DNA from: Lachnospiraceae bacterium UBA4711
GTDB lineage: Bacteria > Bacillota > Clostridia > Lachnospirales > Lachnospiraceae
Assembly (NCBI GenBank): GCA_002404515.1
Contig: DHJV01000126.1
Location: forward strand, 1 to 21,760
DNA length: 21,760 bases
Direction of reading: 5' to 3'
Under the pieces are notes generated by a model that did no database searches, was not told the origin of the DNA, and saw only the letters and a program-made list of their open reading frames with translations. A program made the position numbers and the translations under genes. Shown one piece after another: positions 1 through 7,009 of the stretch (position 1 is the first letter of the stretch; each line of letters opens with the position of its first letter).

Positions 1-59
1 TGCGCATCGCAATTGTTGTTACGGATTTCATGCCCCTGTGTTTCGTGGTTTCTGTTCAT
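1..59 (-). CDS. 5' end of an unidentified minus-strand gene (partial)
   Basis: An ATG (reading leftward from 59) is preceded by GGAGG at 71-67 with a 7-base gap, an ideal ribosome binding site, and the frame stays open for all 19 visible codons to the window edge. The visible peptide starts MNRNHETQGHEIRNNN, polar and without a signal peptide. That is too little to name a family. The long upstream leader (see separate entry) supports this being a real, regulated gene start. The plus-strand open frame that overlaps it has no comparable ribosome binding site. The call rests on start context only, so confidence is moderate. Confidence 0.45.
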   Translation of the reverse strand, partial: MNRNHETQGHEIRNNNCDA

Positions 60-247
60 AAAGTTTCCTCCATTTCTGAGCATATCGCTCTATGTGCAGG
101 AGGAAATAAAATCTCCTAATCTCAAAAGTCCGTTTCCTCTCTGCTTATGTTGTAGTGTGAATTCAAAGCATCGAAGTTCTTGGATTCTAAGATTTTTCAC
201 CATGCGTAGCATGATGACCTGCGCACGCATCAGCGTGCTACATTATA
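60..247 (-). promoter_or_regulatory. Promoter and structured leader of the minus-strand gene, with possible Shine-Dalgarno sequestration
   Basis: On the minus strand a TATAAT lies at 247-242; its -35 region is poor. A transcript starting near 235 would have a leader of about 175 bases. In that leader, TTTCCTCC (106-99) is perfectly complementary over 8 bases to GGAGGAAA (71-64), which contains the Shine-Dalgarno sequence, and a small GAGC/GCTC hairpin (90-78) lies between them. An upstream AGGAG (117-113) can instead pair with CTCCT (102-98), which would free the ribosome binding site. A further dyad at 206-241 (GTAGCA/TGCTAC with inner TGATG/CATCA) sits beside the -10. Pairings are seen directly; the switching role is inference. 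No known riboswitch class was recognised. Confidence 0.4.
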
Positions 248-310
248 TAATAGATAAAAATAGAATTGAAATTTAATGCTTTGATTTATCCTAACACAGC
301 AGGATCAAAA

Positions 311-366
311 GTGCAATTCTTTTTTTGCACATTTACCTTGTATCTGAAAATCTGGCAACGTATAAT
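311..366 (+). promoter_or_regulatory. Promoter of the alpha/beta hydrolase-like gene, with upstream hairpin
   Basis: TTGTAT (338-343), 17-base spacer, TATAAT (361-366) fits a sigma-A promoter with a perfect -10 and a weak -35; transcription would start about 25 bases before the ATG. Just upstream a 6-bp dyad, GTGCAA (311-316) with TTGCAC (325-330), could be an operator or a hairpin. The rest of the stretch between 118 and 310 shows no gene beyond the minus-strand leader. Confidence 0.5.
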
Positions 367-397
367 ACAATCAAAATGAAAAACGAGGAACAAATCT

Positions 398-958
398 ATG
401 AAAAAACTGGCAATATTTTTCCCGGGAATCGGATACCATGCGGACAAGCCGCTCCTATATTACAGCCGGAAGCTGGCTGGCGAGGCGGGCTATGAACTGA
501 TTGCGTTGAAATACGATTATCAGGCAGGAAATATCCGTGGGAACAAAGAGAAGATGGAGGCAGCTTTCCATGCGCTGTATGCACAGGCGGAAGAACAGCT
601 TGCCAGGGTTGATTTTACAGCGTATGCGGAAGTGCTGTTTGTATCGAAAAGTGTTGGGACGATTATCGCATCTGCCTATGCACAGAAGCTTGAAAAGATG
701 GGAACGGCAGCAGAACTTCGACATATCTTATACACGCCGCTTGAAGCAACCTACACCTTTGCACCGAAGCATGCGGTTGCATTTATCGGATCGGCAGATC
801 CGTGGAGCGATGTGCCTGCGGTGATCCAGATGAGTGAAGCACAGGGCGTTCCAATGCATGTCTACGAGAATGCCAACCATTCACTGGAGACTGAGGACAC
901 GATGCAGAACCTGAAAATTCTGCAGGATGTGATGGAGAAGACACGTAATGTCTTATAG
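398..958 (+). CDS. Small alpha/beta hydrolase-like protein
   Basis: A 186-residue protein with the pattern of a compact alpha/beta-hydrolase fold. It starts with a hydrophobic strand and an oxyanion-like turn (FFPGIGYH, residues 7-14), has a nucleophile-elbow-like SKSVG at 83-87 (Ser85), a later strand ending GSADPW (Asp134) and a terminal NANHSLE (His161). These are in the order and spacing of a Ser-Asp-His triad. The first glycine of the usual GxSxG elbow is a serine. The protein is shorter than typical lipases or esterases and has no signal peptide, so it is probably cytoplasmic. The substrate cannot be told; a thioesterase or a non-catalytic relative are alternatives. The ribosome binding site (GAGGAA before the ATG) supports the start. 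It stands alone, with its own promoter. Confidence 0.7.
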   Translation: MKKLAIFFPGIGYHADKPLLYYSRKLAGEAGYELIALKYDYQAGNIRGNKEKMEAAFHALYAQAEEQLARVDFTAYAEVLFVSKSVGTIIASAYAQKLEKMGTAAELRHILYTPLEATYTFAPKHAVAFIGSADPWSDVPAVIQMSEAQGVPMHVYENANHSLETEDTMQNLKILQDVMEKTRNVL

Positions 959-1085
959 AATATGTAAGTCAGGAATAGTATCAGGAATATTCCCCATAAG
1001 AATAGAAAATATTTCCCTCAGTAACAAATCTGTGATAATATAATAGTTAGCATAATCTAACTAAGAGAAACCGGGGGAGTCAACG
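959..1085 (+). promoter_or_regulatory. Intergenic promoter region with direct and inverted repeats
   Basis: A TATAAT at 1039-1044 is a likely -10 for the next gene; no good -35 is seen. The 9-base sequence TCAGGAATA occurs twice (969-977 and 981-989, 12 bases apart, about one helical turn), and an inverted repeat GTTAG/CTAAC lies just after the -10 (1046-1050 and 1057-1061). Both could bind a regulator. A GGGGGAG ribosome binding site lies 6 bases before the ATG at 1086. Confidence 0.4.
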
Positions 1086-1685
1086 ATGGCAAAGAAAGTA
1101 TACAAAGACAACTACGAGCCAACCTTCAACTGCATTACGCAGGCGGGCGGAAAAGAAATGACAGAGAAGATTGTGGCAGAGGCAGAAGCATTTTATGCGA
1201 AGCTTATGGAACAGCATTCAGAGCTTAGCAAAACAGCACGGATGCATTGGCGACAGTGCTGCGAACGAGCTGCTTTTTACCTCACACTCAAGAAGTATTA
1301 TCCAGAGCATGCATATGACTGGATCGATGTTTCGTTGCAGATATATGGTGCGAAGGTCGCCAAATCACTTAACAAGATCATGCGGCTTCCGGGAATGAAA
1401 GGACGGTTTCTGCCGTTCATGCGGACGATGGCAAATAAGGTCTTCGGAGAAGCGGGCGGATTCAAAAACCATATCGGGTATTACGATAAGCAGGAAACAC
1501 ATTTTGATATATTGGAATGTCCGTATTGCAAATATATGATAGAACTTGGCTGCCCGGAGCTTGGCCCGAGCTTCTGCAAGAGTGACGAGTATTCCTATGG
1601 AAATCTGGCGGACTTTATATTTGAGCGGACGCAGACACTGGCGACCGGTGGCGAGAAATGTGACTTCTGTATGCGTCGCCGTTAG
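1086..1685 (+). CDS. L-2-amino-thiazoline-4-carboxylate hydrolase-like family protein
   Basis: A 199-residue soluble protein matching the overall pattern of the ATC-hydrolase-like family widespread in Clostridia: a helical N-terminal half with an RMHWRQCCERAAFYLTLKK segment, a middle segment with GGF, and a cysteine-rich C-terminal half. The visible cysteines are CPYC (145-148), C156, C164 and a terminal CDFC (192-195), close to the usual family ending with an acidic CDF motif. The named founding enzyme opens a thiazoline ring on the way to L-cysteine, but most family members have unknown substrates, so the reaction here is not established. The four-plus cysteines might bind a metal. It is monocistronic between a promoter region and a strong terminator. 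Confidence 0.7.
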   Translation: MAKKVYKDNYEPTFNCITQAGGKEMTEKIVAEAEAFYAKLMEQHSELSKTARMHWRQCCERAAFYLTLKKYYPEHAYDWIDVSLQIYGAKVAKSLNKIMRLPGMKGRFLPFMRTMANKVFGEAGGFKNHIGYYDKQETHFDILECPYCKYMIELGCPELGPSFCKSDEYSYGNLADFIFERTQTLATGGEKCDFCMRRR

Positions 1686-1693
1686 TTGACAAT

Positions 1694-1734
1694 AAAAAAA
1701 CGTCTATTGCATACCGTAGCAATAGACGTTTTTT
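1694..1734. terminator. Bidirectional intrinsic terminator between convergent genes
   Basis: A perfect 10-bp stem (CGTCTATTGC at 1701-1710 with GCAATAGACG at 1719-1728) around an 8-base loop is flanked by an A-run (1694-1700) and a T-run (1729-1734). It therefore gives a hairpin plus U-tract on either strand. It serves the hydrolase-like gene from the left and the transporter gene from the right. Confidence 0.92.
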
Positions 1735-1749
1735 ATTATAACAAAGTAT

Positions 1750-3105
1750 TTACAGCAATCCCTGAATCAGAATAATCAGAATCAGGATCGGAAGTACAAA
1801 CTGGAAATACGGCTTTAATTTCTTGCTGATCTTCAAGCCTTTTCCGGTATTTGCTTCTTCGATGTACTTATCGAATCCAAATCCCCATTTTGTAACACAG
1901 AACAACAGGTAGACGAGCGAACCAAGCGGTAACAGCAGGTTGCTGACTAAGAAGTCTTCGGTGTCAAGTATGTCACGGCCGCCGATCAGATGCACATTGC
2001 TCCAGACATTGTAGCCGAGGACGCATGGCATGCTCGCAATCAAAATGATGATACAGTTGATGAGTGATGCTTTGTTCCGGCTGATATGGAACATATCCAT
2101 ACAGAAGGAAATGATATTCTCAAATACAGCGATCACTGTTGAGAAGCTGGCAAATGTCATGAACAGGAAGAACAGCGTTCCCCAGACTCTTCCGCCAGCC
2201 ATATTTACGAATACGTTTGGCAGAGTGACGAAGATCAGACTTGGGCCTGCACCGACTTCCACGCCATAGCTGAAGCATGCCGGGAAGATGATCAGTCCTG
2301 CCATGATCGCAACAAATGTATCAAGTGCGCAGATACGGACGCCCTCGCCAGCAAGTGTATTGTCCTTGCTCATGTAGCTTCCGAAGATCTCCATCGCAGC
2401 AACACCTAAGCTCAAGGTGAAGAACGACTGGTTCATAGCAGCGGAGATTACATTTCGAAGACCAACCTCGGATACGGTTTTCACGTTTGGCACAAGGTAA
2501 AACTTCAAGCCCTCCTTTGCGCCGGATAATGTCAGGCTGTGTACAACTAAGATCACGATCAGTGCAAGCAGAGCCAGCATCATGAACTTGCTGATTCGTT
2601 CAAGTCCGTTTTGCAAGCCGCGGCTGCAGATAAAAAAGCCTGCAATTACAATAATCACCATCCAGATCGTCATCTGAAGCGGATCACCAAGCAGATCGGT
2701 GAATACGGAAGACGTTGCATCCGTGTCCATACCGGAATGAAATGCACCGGTTGCAAATTTATAAAAATAAGAGAGCATCCAGCCGGATACGGTCGTGTAA
2801 TACATCATCAGCAGATAGCATCCCGCCATGGCGAACCAGCCGTGGATGTGCCATTTGCTGCCGGGCTTTTCAAGTGCCTTGTATCCAAGCACCGCACTCT
2901 TGCGGCTCGCACGTCCGACTGCGAATTCCATTGTTAATACCGGAAGCCCCATAATTACCAGAAAGATCAGGTAAAAGAGTACAAAAAGACCGCCTCCGTT
3001 TTCGCCTGCAACATATGGAAAACGCCAGACATTTCCGATACCGATGGCGCATCCTGCCGACACAAGCAGAAAACCAAGACGAGATTTGAAAGATTCTCGC
3101 TGCAT
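1750..3105 (-). CDS. Sodium:neurotransmitter symporter (SNF/NSS) family transporter
   Basis: A 451-residue membrane protein with about 11 hydrophobic segments, the usual count and length for bacterial members such as the LeuT and MhsT type. The unwound first helix carries the family signature GNVWRFPYVAGENGGG (residues 25-40), which in the family binds sodium and the substrate amino group. The family imports amino acids or related amines by sodium coupling; the exact substrate cannot be read from sequence. A charged loop and a C-terminal hydrophobic helix end the protein. The start has AGGAGGAA 7 bases upstream. It is transcribed divergently from glnN with overlapping promoter DNA, so it may take part in nitrogen or amino acid supply; that link is inference from position. 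Confidence 0.93.
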   Translation of the reverse strand: MQRESFKSRLGFLLVSAGCAIGIGNVWRFPYVAGENGGGLFVLFYLIFLVIMGLPVLTMEFAVGRASRKSAVLGYKALEKPGSKWHIHGWFAMAGCYLLMMYYTTVSGWMLSYFYKFATGAFHSGMDTDATSSVFTDLLGDPLQMTIWMVIIVIAGFFICSRGLQNGLERISKFMMLALLALIVILVVHSLTLSGAKEGLKFYLVPNVKTVSEVGLRNVISAAMNQSFFTLSLGVAAMEIFGSYMSKDNTLAGEGVRICALDTFVAIMAGLIIFPACFSYGVEVGAGPSLIFVTLPNVFVNMAGGRVWGTLFFLFMTFASFSTVIAVFENIISFCMDMFHISRNKASLINCIIILIASMPCVLGYNVWSNVHLIGGRDILDTEDFLVSNLLLPLGSLVYLLFCVTKWGFGFDKYIEEANTGKGLKISKKLKPYFQFVLPILILIILIQGLL

Positions 3106-3123
3106 ATATATTTCCTCCTGAAT

Positions 3124-3156
3124 AAAAATGCCGCCAGATCATTGAAAATAGCGGCA
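3124..3156 (-). promoter_or_regulatory. Possible attenuator hairpin in the leader of the symporter gene
   Basis: Reading leftward, TGCCGC (3156-3151) pairs perfectly with GCGGCA (3134-3129) over a 16-base loop and is followed at once by five T (3128-3124), then by the Shine-Dalgarno sequence. The likely -10 of the symporter gene, TATAAT at 3170-3165, puts this hairpin inside a short leader of about 50 bases. A hairpin with a U-run here looks like a weak intrinsic terminator or attenuator. The role is inference; the loop is long and the U-run short. Confidence 0.4.
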
Positions 3157-3174
3157 CAGTACCTATTATAGTGT

Positions 3175-3203
3175 TTGACAAAGCAAACTTCATAAAATAT
3201 ACT
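3175..3203 (+). promoter_or_regulatory. glnN promoter (sigma-A type)
   Basis: TTGACA (3175-3180), a 17-base spacer and TATACT (3198-3203) form a near-consensus sigma-A promoter pointing at glnN, giving a leader of about 72 bases. It lies within a few bases of the presumed -10 of the divergent symporter gene, so the two promoters may compete or share a regulator. Confidence 0.8.
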
Positions 3204-3281
3204 ATAAAAAAATAATTTTTACAAGGGGAGAGCTTTTAAAATTAATTAAGGAAACGTGAAAGGACAGGTTTAGAAGACAAC

Positions 3282-5399
3282 ATGGAAGAAAATGTAAACG
3301 TAACAGAGCTGTTTGGCTGTGACGTATTTAACGACGCGGTCATGGAAGAACGACTTCCGAAGAAGGTTTACAAAGAACTCAAGGAGACGATCGAAGAGGG
3401 CAAGGAATTGTCACTGGAGATCGCAGATGTGGTGGCCCACGAGATGAAGGAATGGGCAATCGAGAAGGGTGCAACGCATTTCAGTCACTGGTTCCAGCCG
3501 ATGACCGGTGTAACAGCTGAGAAGCATGATGCATTTATCACAGCACCGAAGGAAAATGGAAAGGTATTGTTATCATTTTCCGGTAAGGAGCTGATCCAGG
3601 GAGAACCAGACGCATCTTCGTTCCCATCCGGCGGACTTCGTGCAACATTTGAGGCAAGGGGCTACACGACATGGGATTGTACATCTCCGGCGTTTGTGCG
3701 CCATGATTCTGCAGGCGGTATCCTTTGTATTCCAACCGCATTCTGTTCATATACCGGAGAGGCACTTGATCAGAAGACACCATTGCTTCGTTCGATGGAG
3801 GCAGTCAATAAGCAGGCACTCCGTATTTTAAGATTGTTTGGAAATACAACCGCAAAACGTGTGACACCATCGGTTGGTGCCGAACAGGAATATTTCCTTG
3901 TTGATAAAGAAAAATGGTTAAAACGAAAGGATTTGATCTACACAGGTCGTACCCTGTTTGGTGCGATGCCACCGAAGGGTCAGGAGATGGATGACCATTA
4001 TCTTGGTACGATCCGACAGCGTGTCAGTGCCTATATGAAGGAAGTAAATGAGGAGTGCTGGAAGCTTGGCGTTGCTGCGAAGACACAGCACAACGAGGTA
4101 GCTCCGGCACAGCATGAGCTGGCACCAATCTATGCACCGGTCAATATCGCACAGGATCACAACCAGATCATGATGCGGATTCTGAAGAAAGTTGCAAGCC
4201 GTCATGGTATGCGCTGCCTGCTTCATGAGAAGCCATTTGCAGGGGTAAATGGTTCCGGTAAGCACAACAACTGGTCACTGACTTCGGATGATGGAATCAA
4301 CCTGCTTGATCCGGGCAAGAACCCACACGAGAACAAGATGTTCCTTCTTGTACTTGCATGTATCTTAAAGGCAGTTGATGAGCATGCCGATCTGCTTCGT
4401 GTATCCGCAGCCGATGTCGGAAACGATCAGAGACTGGGCGGCAATGAAGCACCACCAGCGGTCATCTCCGTATTTCTTGGCGATCAGCTGGAGGACGTGC
4501 TTGACCAGATCCTGAAGAATGGAGAGGCAACACACAGTATCAAGGGTGAGAAGTTTGCAACGGGCGTTACAACGCTTCCGGATTTCCGCAAGGATGCAAC
4601 CGACCGTAACCGTACATCTCCATTTGCATTTACAGGAAATAAGTTCGAGTTCCGTATGCTCGGTTCTCAGGATTCCCTGTCGAACTGCAATGTCGTTTTA
4701 AATACGATCGCGGCCGAGGCATTTGAGGAAGCCTGCGACAGACTGGAGAAGGCAGAGGATTTCGATAAAGAATTAAACGCATTGATCGTAGAATATACAG
4801 AGAAGCATAAGCGCATTATCTTCAGTGGAAATGGATATTCCAAGGAGTGGCAGGAGGAAGCAAAGCGTAGAGGACTTCCAAATCTTCCAACAATGGTTGA
4901 TGCGATTCCAGCCCTTACGACGGATGCAGCCATTGACATGTTTGAGCATTTCAAGGTATTTACAAAGGCAGAGCTTGAGGCGAGAGCGGAGATCCAGTAT
5001 GAGATCTATGCAAAGGCAATCAACATCGAGGCAAGAACGATGATCGATATGGCAACAAAGCAGATCATTCCTGCGGTTGTCAAATATACGACTGTACTTG
5101 CGGAATCTGTCAATCAGGTACGTGCAGCCGGCAAGACTTACAATGTAAGTGTACAGGAGAAACTTCTGGAAAAGACATCTGCCCTGCTTGCAGAAAGCTA
5201 CGAGGCACTCAACCATCTGGCAGAGCTGACAGAGGAAATCGAGAAGAAGGAAGAAGGACCAGAACGTGCAAGATACTGTCTGGATGTGATCATGCCAGCC
5301 ATGACAGAGCTTCGTACACCGGTCGATGCATTGGAGATGATCGTCGATAAGGAGATGTGGCCAATGCCTTCTTATGGAGATTTGATGTTTATACTGTAA
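3282..5399 (+). CDS. glnN: Glutamine synthetase, type III
   Basis: A 705-residue ATP-dependent glutamate-ammonia ligase of the GSIII class, matching that class's large subunit of about 700 residues and clearly longer than GSI or GSII. Class features seen include the N-terminal region with FSHWFQPMTG and EKHDAF, the beta-grasp and ATP-grasp-like catalytic part with GAEQEYFLVD, HNEVAPAQHELAPIY, NGSGKHNNWS, and NRTSPFAFTGNKFEFRMLGS, and a helical C-terminal extension. It makes glutamine for nitrogen assimilation in the cytoplasm; the family forms dodecamers. The ribosome binding site is weak (AAGGA about 17 bases before the ATG), which is unusual beside the strong sites of neighbouring genes. 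No clear intrinsic terminator follows; a long stem lies 46 bases downstream. Confidence 0.97.
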   Translation: MEENVNVTELFGCDVFNDAVMEERLPKKVYKELKETIEEGKELSLEIADVVAHEMKEWAIEKGATHFSHWFQPMTGVTAEKHDAFITAPKENGKVLLSFSGKELIQGEPDASSFPSGGLRATFEARGYTTWDCTSPAFVRHDSAGGILCIPTAFCSYTGEALDQKTPLLRSMEAVNKQALRILRLFGNTTAKRVTPSVGAEQEYFLVDKEKWLKRKDLIYTGRTLFGAMPPKGQEMDDHYLGTIRQRVSAYMKEVNEECWKLGVAAKTQHNEVAPAQHELAPIYAPVNIAQDHNQIMMRILKKVASRHGMRCLLHEKPFAGVNGSGKHNNWSLTSDDGINLLDPGKNPHENKMFLLVLACILKAVDEHADLLRVSAADVGNDQRLGGNEAPPAVISVFLGDQLEDVLDQILKNGEATHSIKGEKFATGVTTLPDFRKDATDRNRTSPFAFTGNKFEFRMLGSQDSLSNCNVVLNTIAAEAFEEACDRLEKAEDFDKELNALIVEYTEKHKRIIFSGNGYSKEWQEEAKRRGLPNLPTMVDAIPALTTDAAIDMFEHFKVFTKAELEARAEIQYEIYAKAINIEARTMIDMATKQIIPAVVKYTTVLAESVNQVRAAGKTYNVSVQEKLLEKTSALLAESYEALNHLAELTEEIEKKEEGPERARYCLDVIMPAMTELRTPVDALEMIVDKEMWPMPSYGDLMFIL

Positions 5400-5444
5400 T
5401 TCGGCATGTAAGATAACGAATTATTGTTGGATACAGTATTATCA

Positions 5445-5507
5445 GGAAATAACTTTACGATGGAGGCGGCCATCGTTATTACAGATGGCGCCTCTGTCAT
5501 AATTTCC
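5445..5507. repeat. Long imperfect inverted repeat downstream of glnN
   Basis: GAGGCG (5463-5468) and CCATC (5470-5474) pair with GATGG (5484-5488) and CGCCTC (5489-5494), an 11-bp stem with a single bulged G and a 9-base loop. Farther out, GGAAAT (5445-5450) pairs with ATTTCC (5502-5507). No T-run follows, so it is not a standard intrinsic terminator. It could protect the 3' end of the glnN message, be part of a small mobile repeat, or be chance structure within the decayed gene. Confidence 0.6.
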
Positions 5508-5747
5508 AACGATGAAACAAAGAAAAATAAATTCATTTCAGGAACAGTCTTAGAGACAGCGGAGAAACAGGACTGGTTGTATTTGCTGTCTGTATCATTT
5601 TTTCATATGATTCATTATCGGTATGCACGAAAAAACACCGAATACATAGAAAGACAATAACAGCTCATACAGGGCAATTAAGACCGGATTCTTTTACAAG
5701 TGAAGAGGGTGTGGGGACGGTCTTTACGATTGAGTTTCGATTTTTAC

Positions 5748-5776
5748 TTGCACCGGAGACAGAAAAAGAGGATAAT
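5748..5776 (+). promoter_or_regulatory. Possible promoter of the signalling operon
   Basis: TTGCAC (5748-5753), 17-base spacer, GATAAT (5771-5776) lies within the tail of the kinase remnant, about 45 bases before the first intact gene of the operon. The -10 is one base off consensus, the -35 three off. It would allow the operon to be transcribed after loss of the upstream kinase gene. Low confidence. Confidence 0.3.
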
Positions 5777-5826
5777 AAAGATAATATAGTGCAGGATCTG
5801 CAAGGAGAAAAAGAGGGGGAGCACCA

Positions 5827-6657
5827 ATGAGAATGAAGAAACTTCGTCGGATTATAGCTGCATGTATGGTGGGGTGTGTATTGCTTGCAGGCTGTGGTTC
5901 AACCACAACAGAACACACACAGCAGTCATCAAAACTGCCGCGGTTAGTGATCGGCAGTGACAGCTATGAACCATTTAATTATATCAACGAGGATGGCGAA
6001 TTTGCAGGCGTGGATGTCGAGCTTGCACAGGAGGTATGCCGCCGTATCGGATACGAGCCGGTCTTTACACAGATTGTATGGGAGGACAAGGACGAGTATC
6101 TGGAGGAAGGAAGCGTGGATTGTCTGTGGGGCAGCTTCACGATGACCGGCCGTGAGGAAGAATACACATGGGTTGGACCGTACCTGAACAGCCGGCAGGT
6201 TGTTGTGGTGCGTGCGGACAGCGATATTTATCAATTGTCTGATCTCGAAGGAAAGCGTGTATCGGTACAGGCGACGAGTAAACCGGAGCGGGAGTTTTTG
6301 AATCAGAACAATCCGCAGACGCCACAGGTAGGCGATCTGTTCAGCTTTTCTTCTATGGATGAGATCTACGCGAGTCTCAGAAAAGGATATGTGGATGCGA
6401 TTGCCGGACATGAGAGTGCGCTTCGCACATTTGTTGAGACGAATCCGGATGCCTACCGGATTCTGGACGAGAGTTTGTATAATTCAGAGCTTGGAATTGC
6501 GTTTAAAAAGGCAAGCGATGACGAAGTGATTGGAAAATTAGCACAGGCATTGAATGAGATGCAGGAAGATGGAACAACAAGGAAGATTATAGAGAAATAC
6601 GGGTTAAACCCAGAGACAGCGTTTAGCGACATGAAAGGAGTACAGGAATGGAAGTAA
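5827..6657 (+). CDS. Amino-acid-type solute-binding lipoprotein (SBP_bac_3 family), probable sensor receptor
   Basis: A 276-residue lipoprotein: basic N-terminus, hydrophobic stretch and lipobox LLAGC with lipidated Cys23, followed by a serine/threonine-rich linker. The mature part is a two-lobed periplasmic-binding fold of family 3, with GSDSYEPFNYINEDGEFAG (residues 43-61), an Arg in MTGREEEYTWVGPY (Arg109, the position that in the family holds the ligand carboxylate), and DAIAGHESAL (190-199). It would sit on the outer face of the membrane and bind an amino acid or similar ligand. No permease or ATPase gene is near; the genes that follow are Hpt and c-di-GMP proteins, so a role as ligand receptor for a membrane kinase is likely (inference). 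The start overlaps the stop of the kinase remnant; GGGGGAG precedes it. Its stop overlaps the next gene's start. Confidence 0.88.
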   Translation: MRMKKLRRIIAACMVGCVLLAGCGSTTTEHTQQSSKLPRLVIGSDSYEPFNYINEDGEFAGVDVELAQEVCRRIGYEPVFTQIVWEDKDEYLEEGSVDCLWGSFTMTGREEEYTWVGPYLNSRQVVVVRADSDIYQLSDLEGKRVSVQATSKPEREFLNQNNPQTPQVGDLFSFSSMDEIYASLRKGYVDAIAGHESALRTFVETNPDAYRILDESLYNSELGIAFKKASDDEVIGKLAQALNEMQEDGTTRKIIEKYGLNPETAFSDMKGVQEWK

Positions 6658-6995
6658 GAGCATGCTATGAGGAGATGGGATCAAATTTTGATGAGGTATT
6701 GAGCCGCCTCGGCAGTGAACAGATGGTGCAGCGGTTTGCAATCAAATTTTTGAATGATAAGTCCTATGAAACATTGGAGGCAGCACTTAAGGAGAAGGAT
6801 GTGGATAGTGCATTTCGTGCAGCACATACGTTAAAGGGTGTCTGTGTCAATCTCGGATTCGACAAGCTGTATGAGGTAAGCTCTGCGCTGACCGAGAAGC
6901 TTCGTGCAAAAGAGTTAGATGGTACGGATGAGATGTTTGAAAAAGTAAAGGAGCAGTATGATATTACTGTGAATGCAATCCGTAAACTGCAGTAA
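6648..6995 (+). CDS. Free-standing histidine phosphotransfer (Hpt) protein
   Basis: A 115-residue single-domain protein, all-helical in character, with the Hpt signature AAHTLKGVCVNLGF at 58-71; His60 is the expected phosphoryl carrier. Hpt proteins pass phosphate between two REC domains in the cytoplasm. Its first codons overlap the end of the solute-binding gene, with AAAGGAG 7 bases before the ATG, and the next gene begins 14 bases after its stop, so the three are translated as a unit. It can link the REC of the hybrid kinase (10457-14338) to the REC of the GGDEF/HD-GYP protein immediately downstream. No other REC protein is encoded in the window. Confidence 0.9.
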   Translation: MEVRACYEEMGSNFDEVLSRLGSEQMVQRFAIKFLNDKSYETLEAALKEKDVDSAFRAAHTLKGVCVNLGFDKLYEVSSALTEKLRAKELDGTDEMFEKVKEQYDITVNAIRKLQ

Positions 6996-7009
6996 ATAAA
7001 GAGGAATCT

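Larger units (their letters stand above)
5424..5830 (+). pseudogene. Degenerate remnant of a sensor histidine kinase
   Basis: Two fragments in different frames look like pieces of one lost kinase gene. The first (5424-5660, no ATG or ribosome binding site) includes AAIVITDGASVIISNDE, which resembles the central strand part of a Cache-type extracellular sensor. The second, open up to TGA at 5828-5830, encodes SEEGVGTVFTIEFRF from about 5699, the typical final strand of a histidine kinase ATPase domain, plus a charged tail. All catalytic parts (HisKA, N and G boxes) are missing between them. The last stop codon overlaps the ATG of the next gene (ATGA), as in a translationally coupled operon. 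The Cache assignment is tentative; the kinase-tail assignment is firmer. The stretch holds no other supportable gene. Confidence 0.5.

Noticed and set aside
13..276. Plus-strand open frame of 87 codons at the window start
   Set aside because: No ribosome binding site before its ATG, odd composition, and it runs antisense to a better-supported minus-strand start and its structured leader.
4773..5216. Antisense open frame of 147 codons within glnN
   Set aside because: Cysteine- and leucine-rich product typical of an antisense shadow; glnN coding is beyond doubt here.
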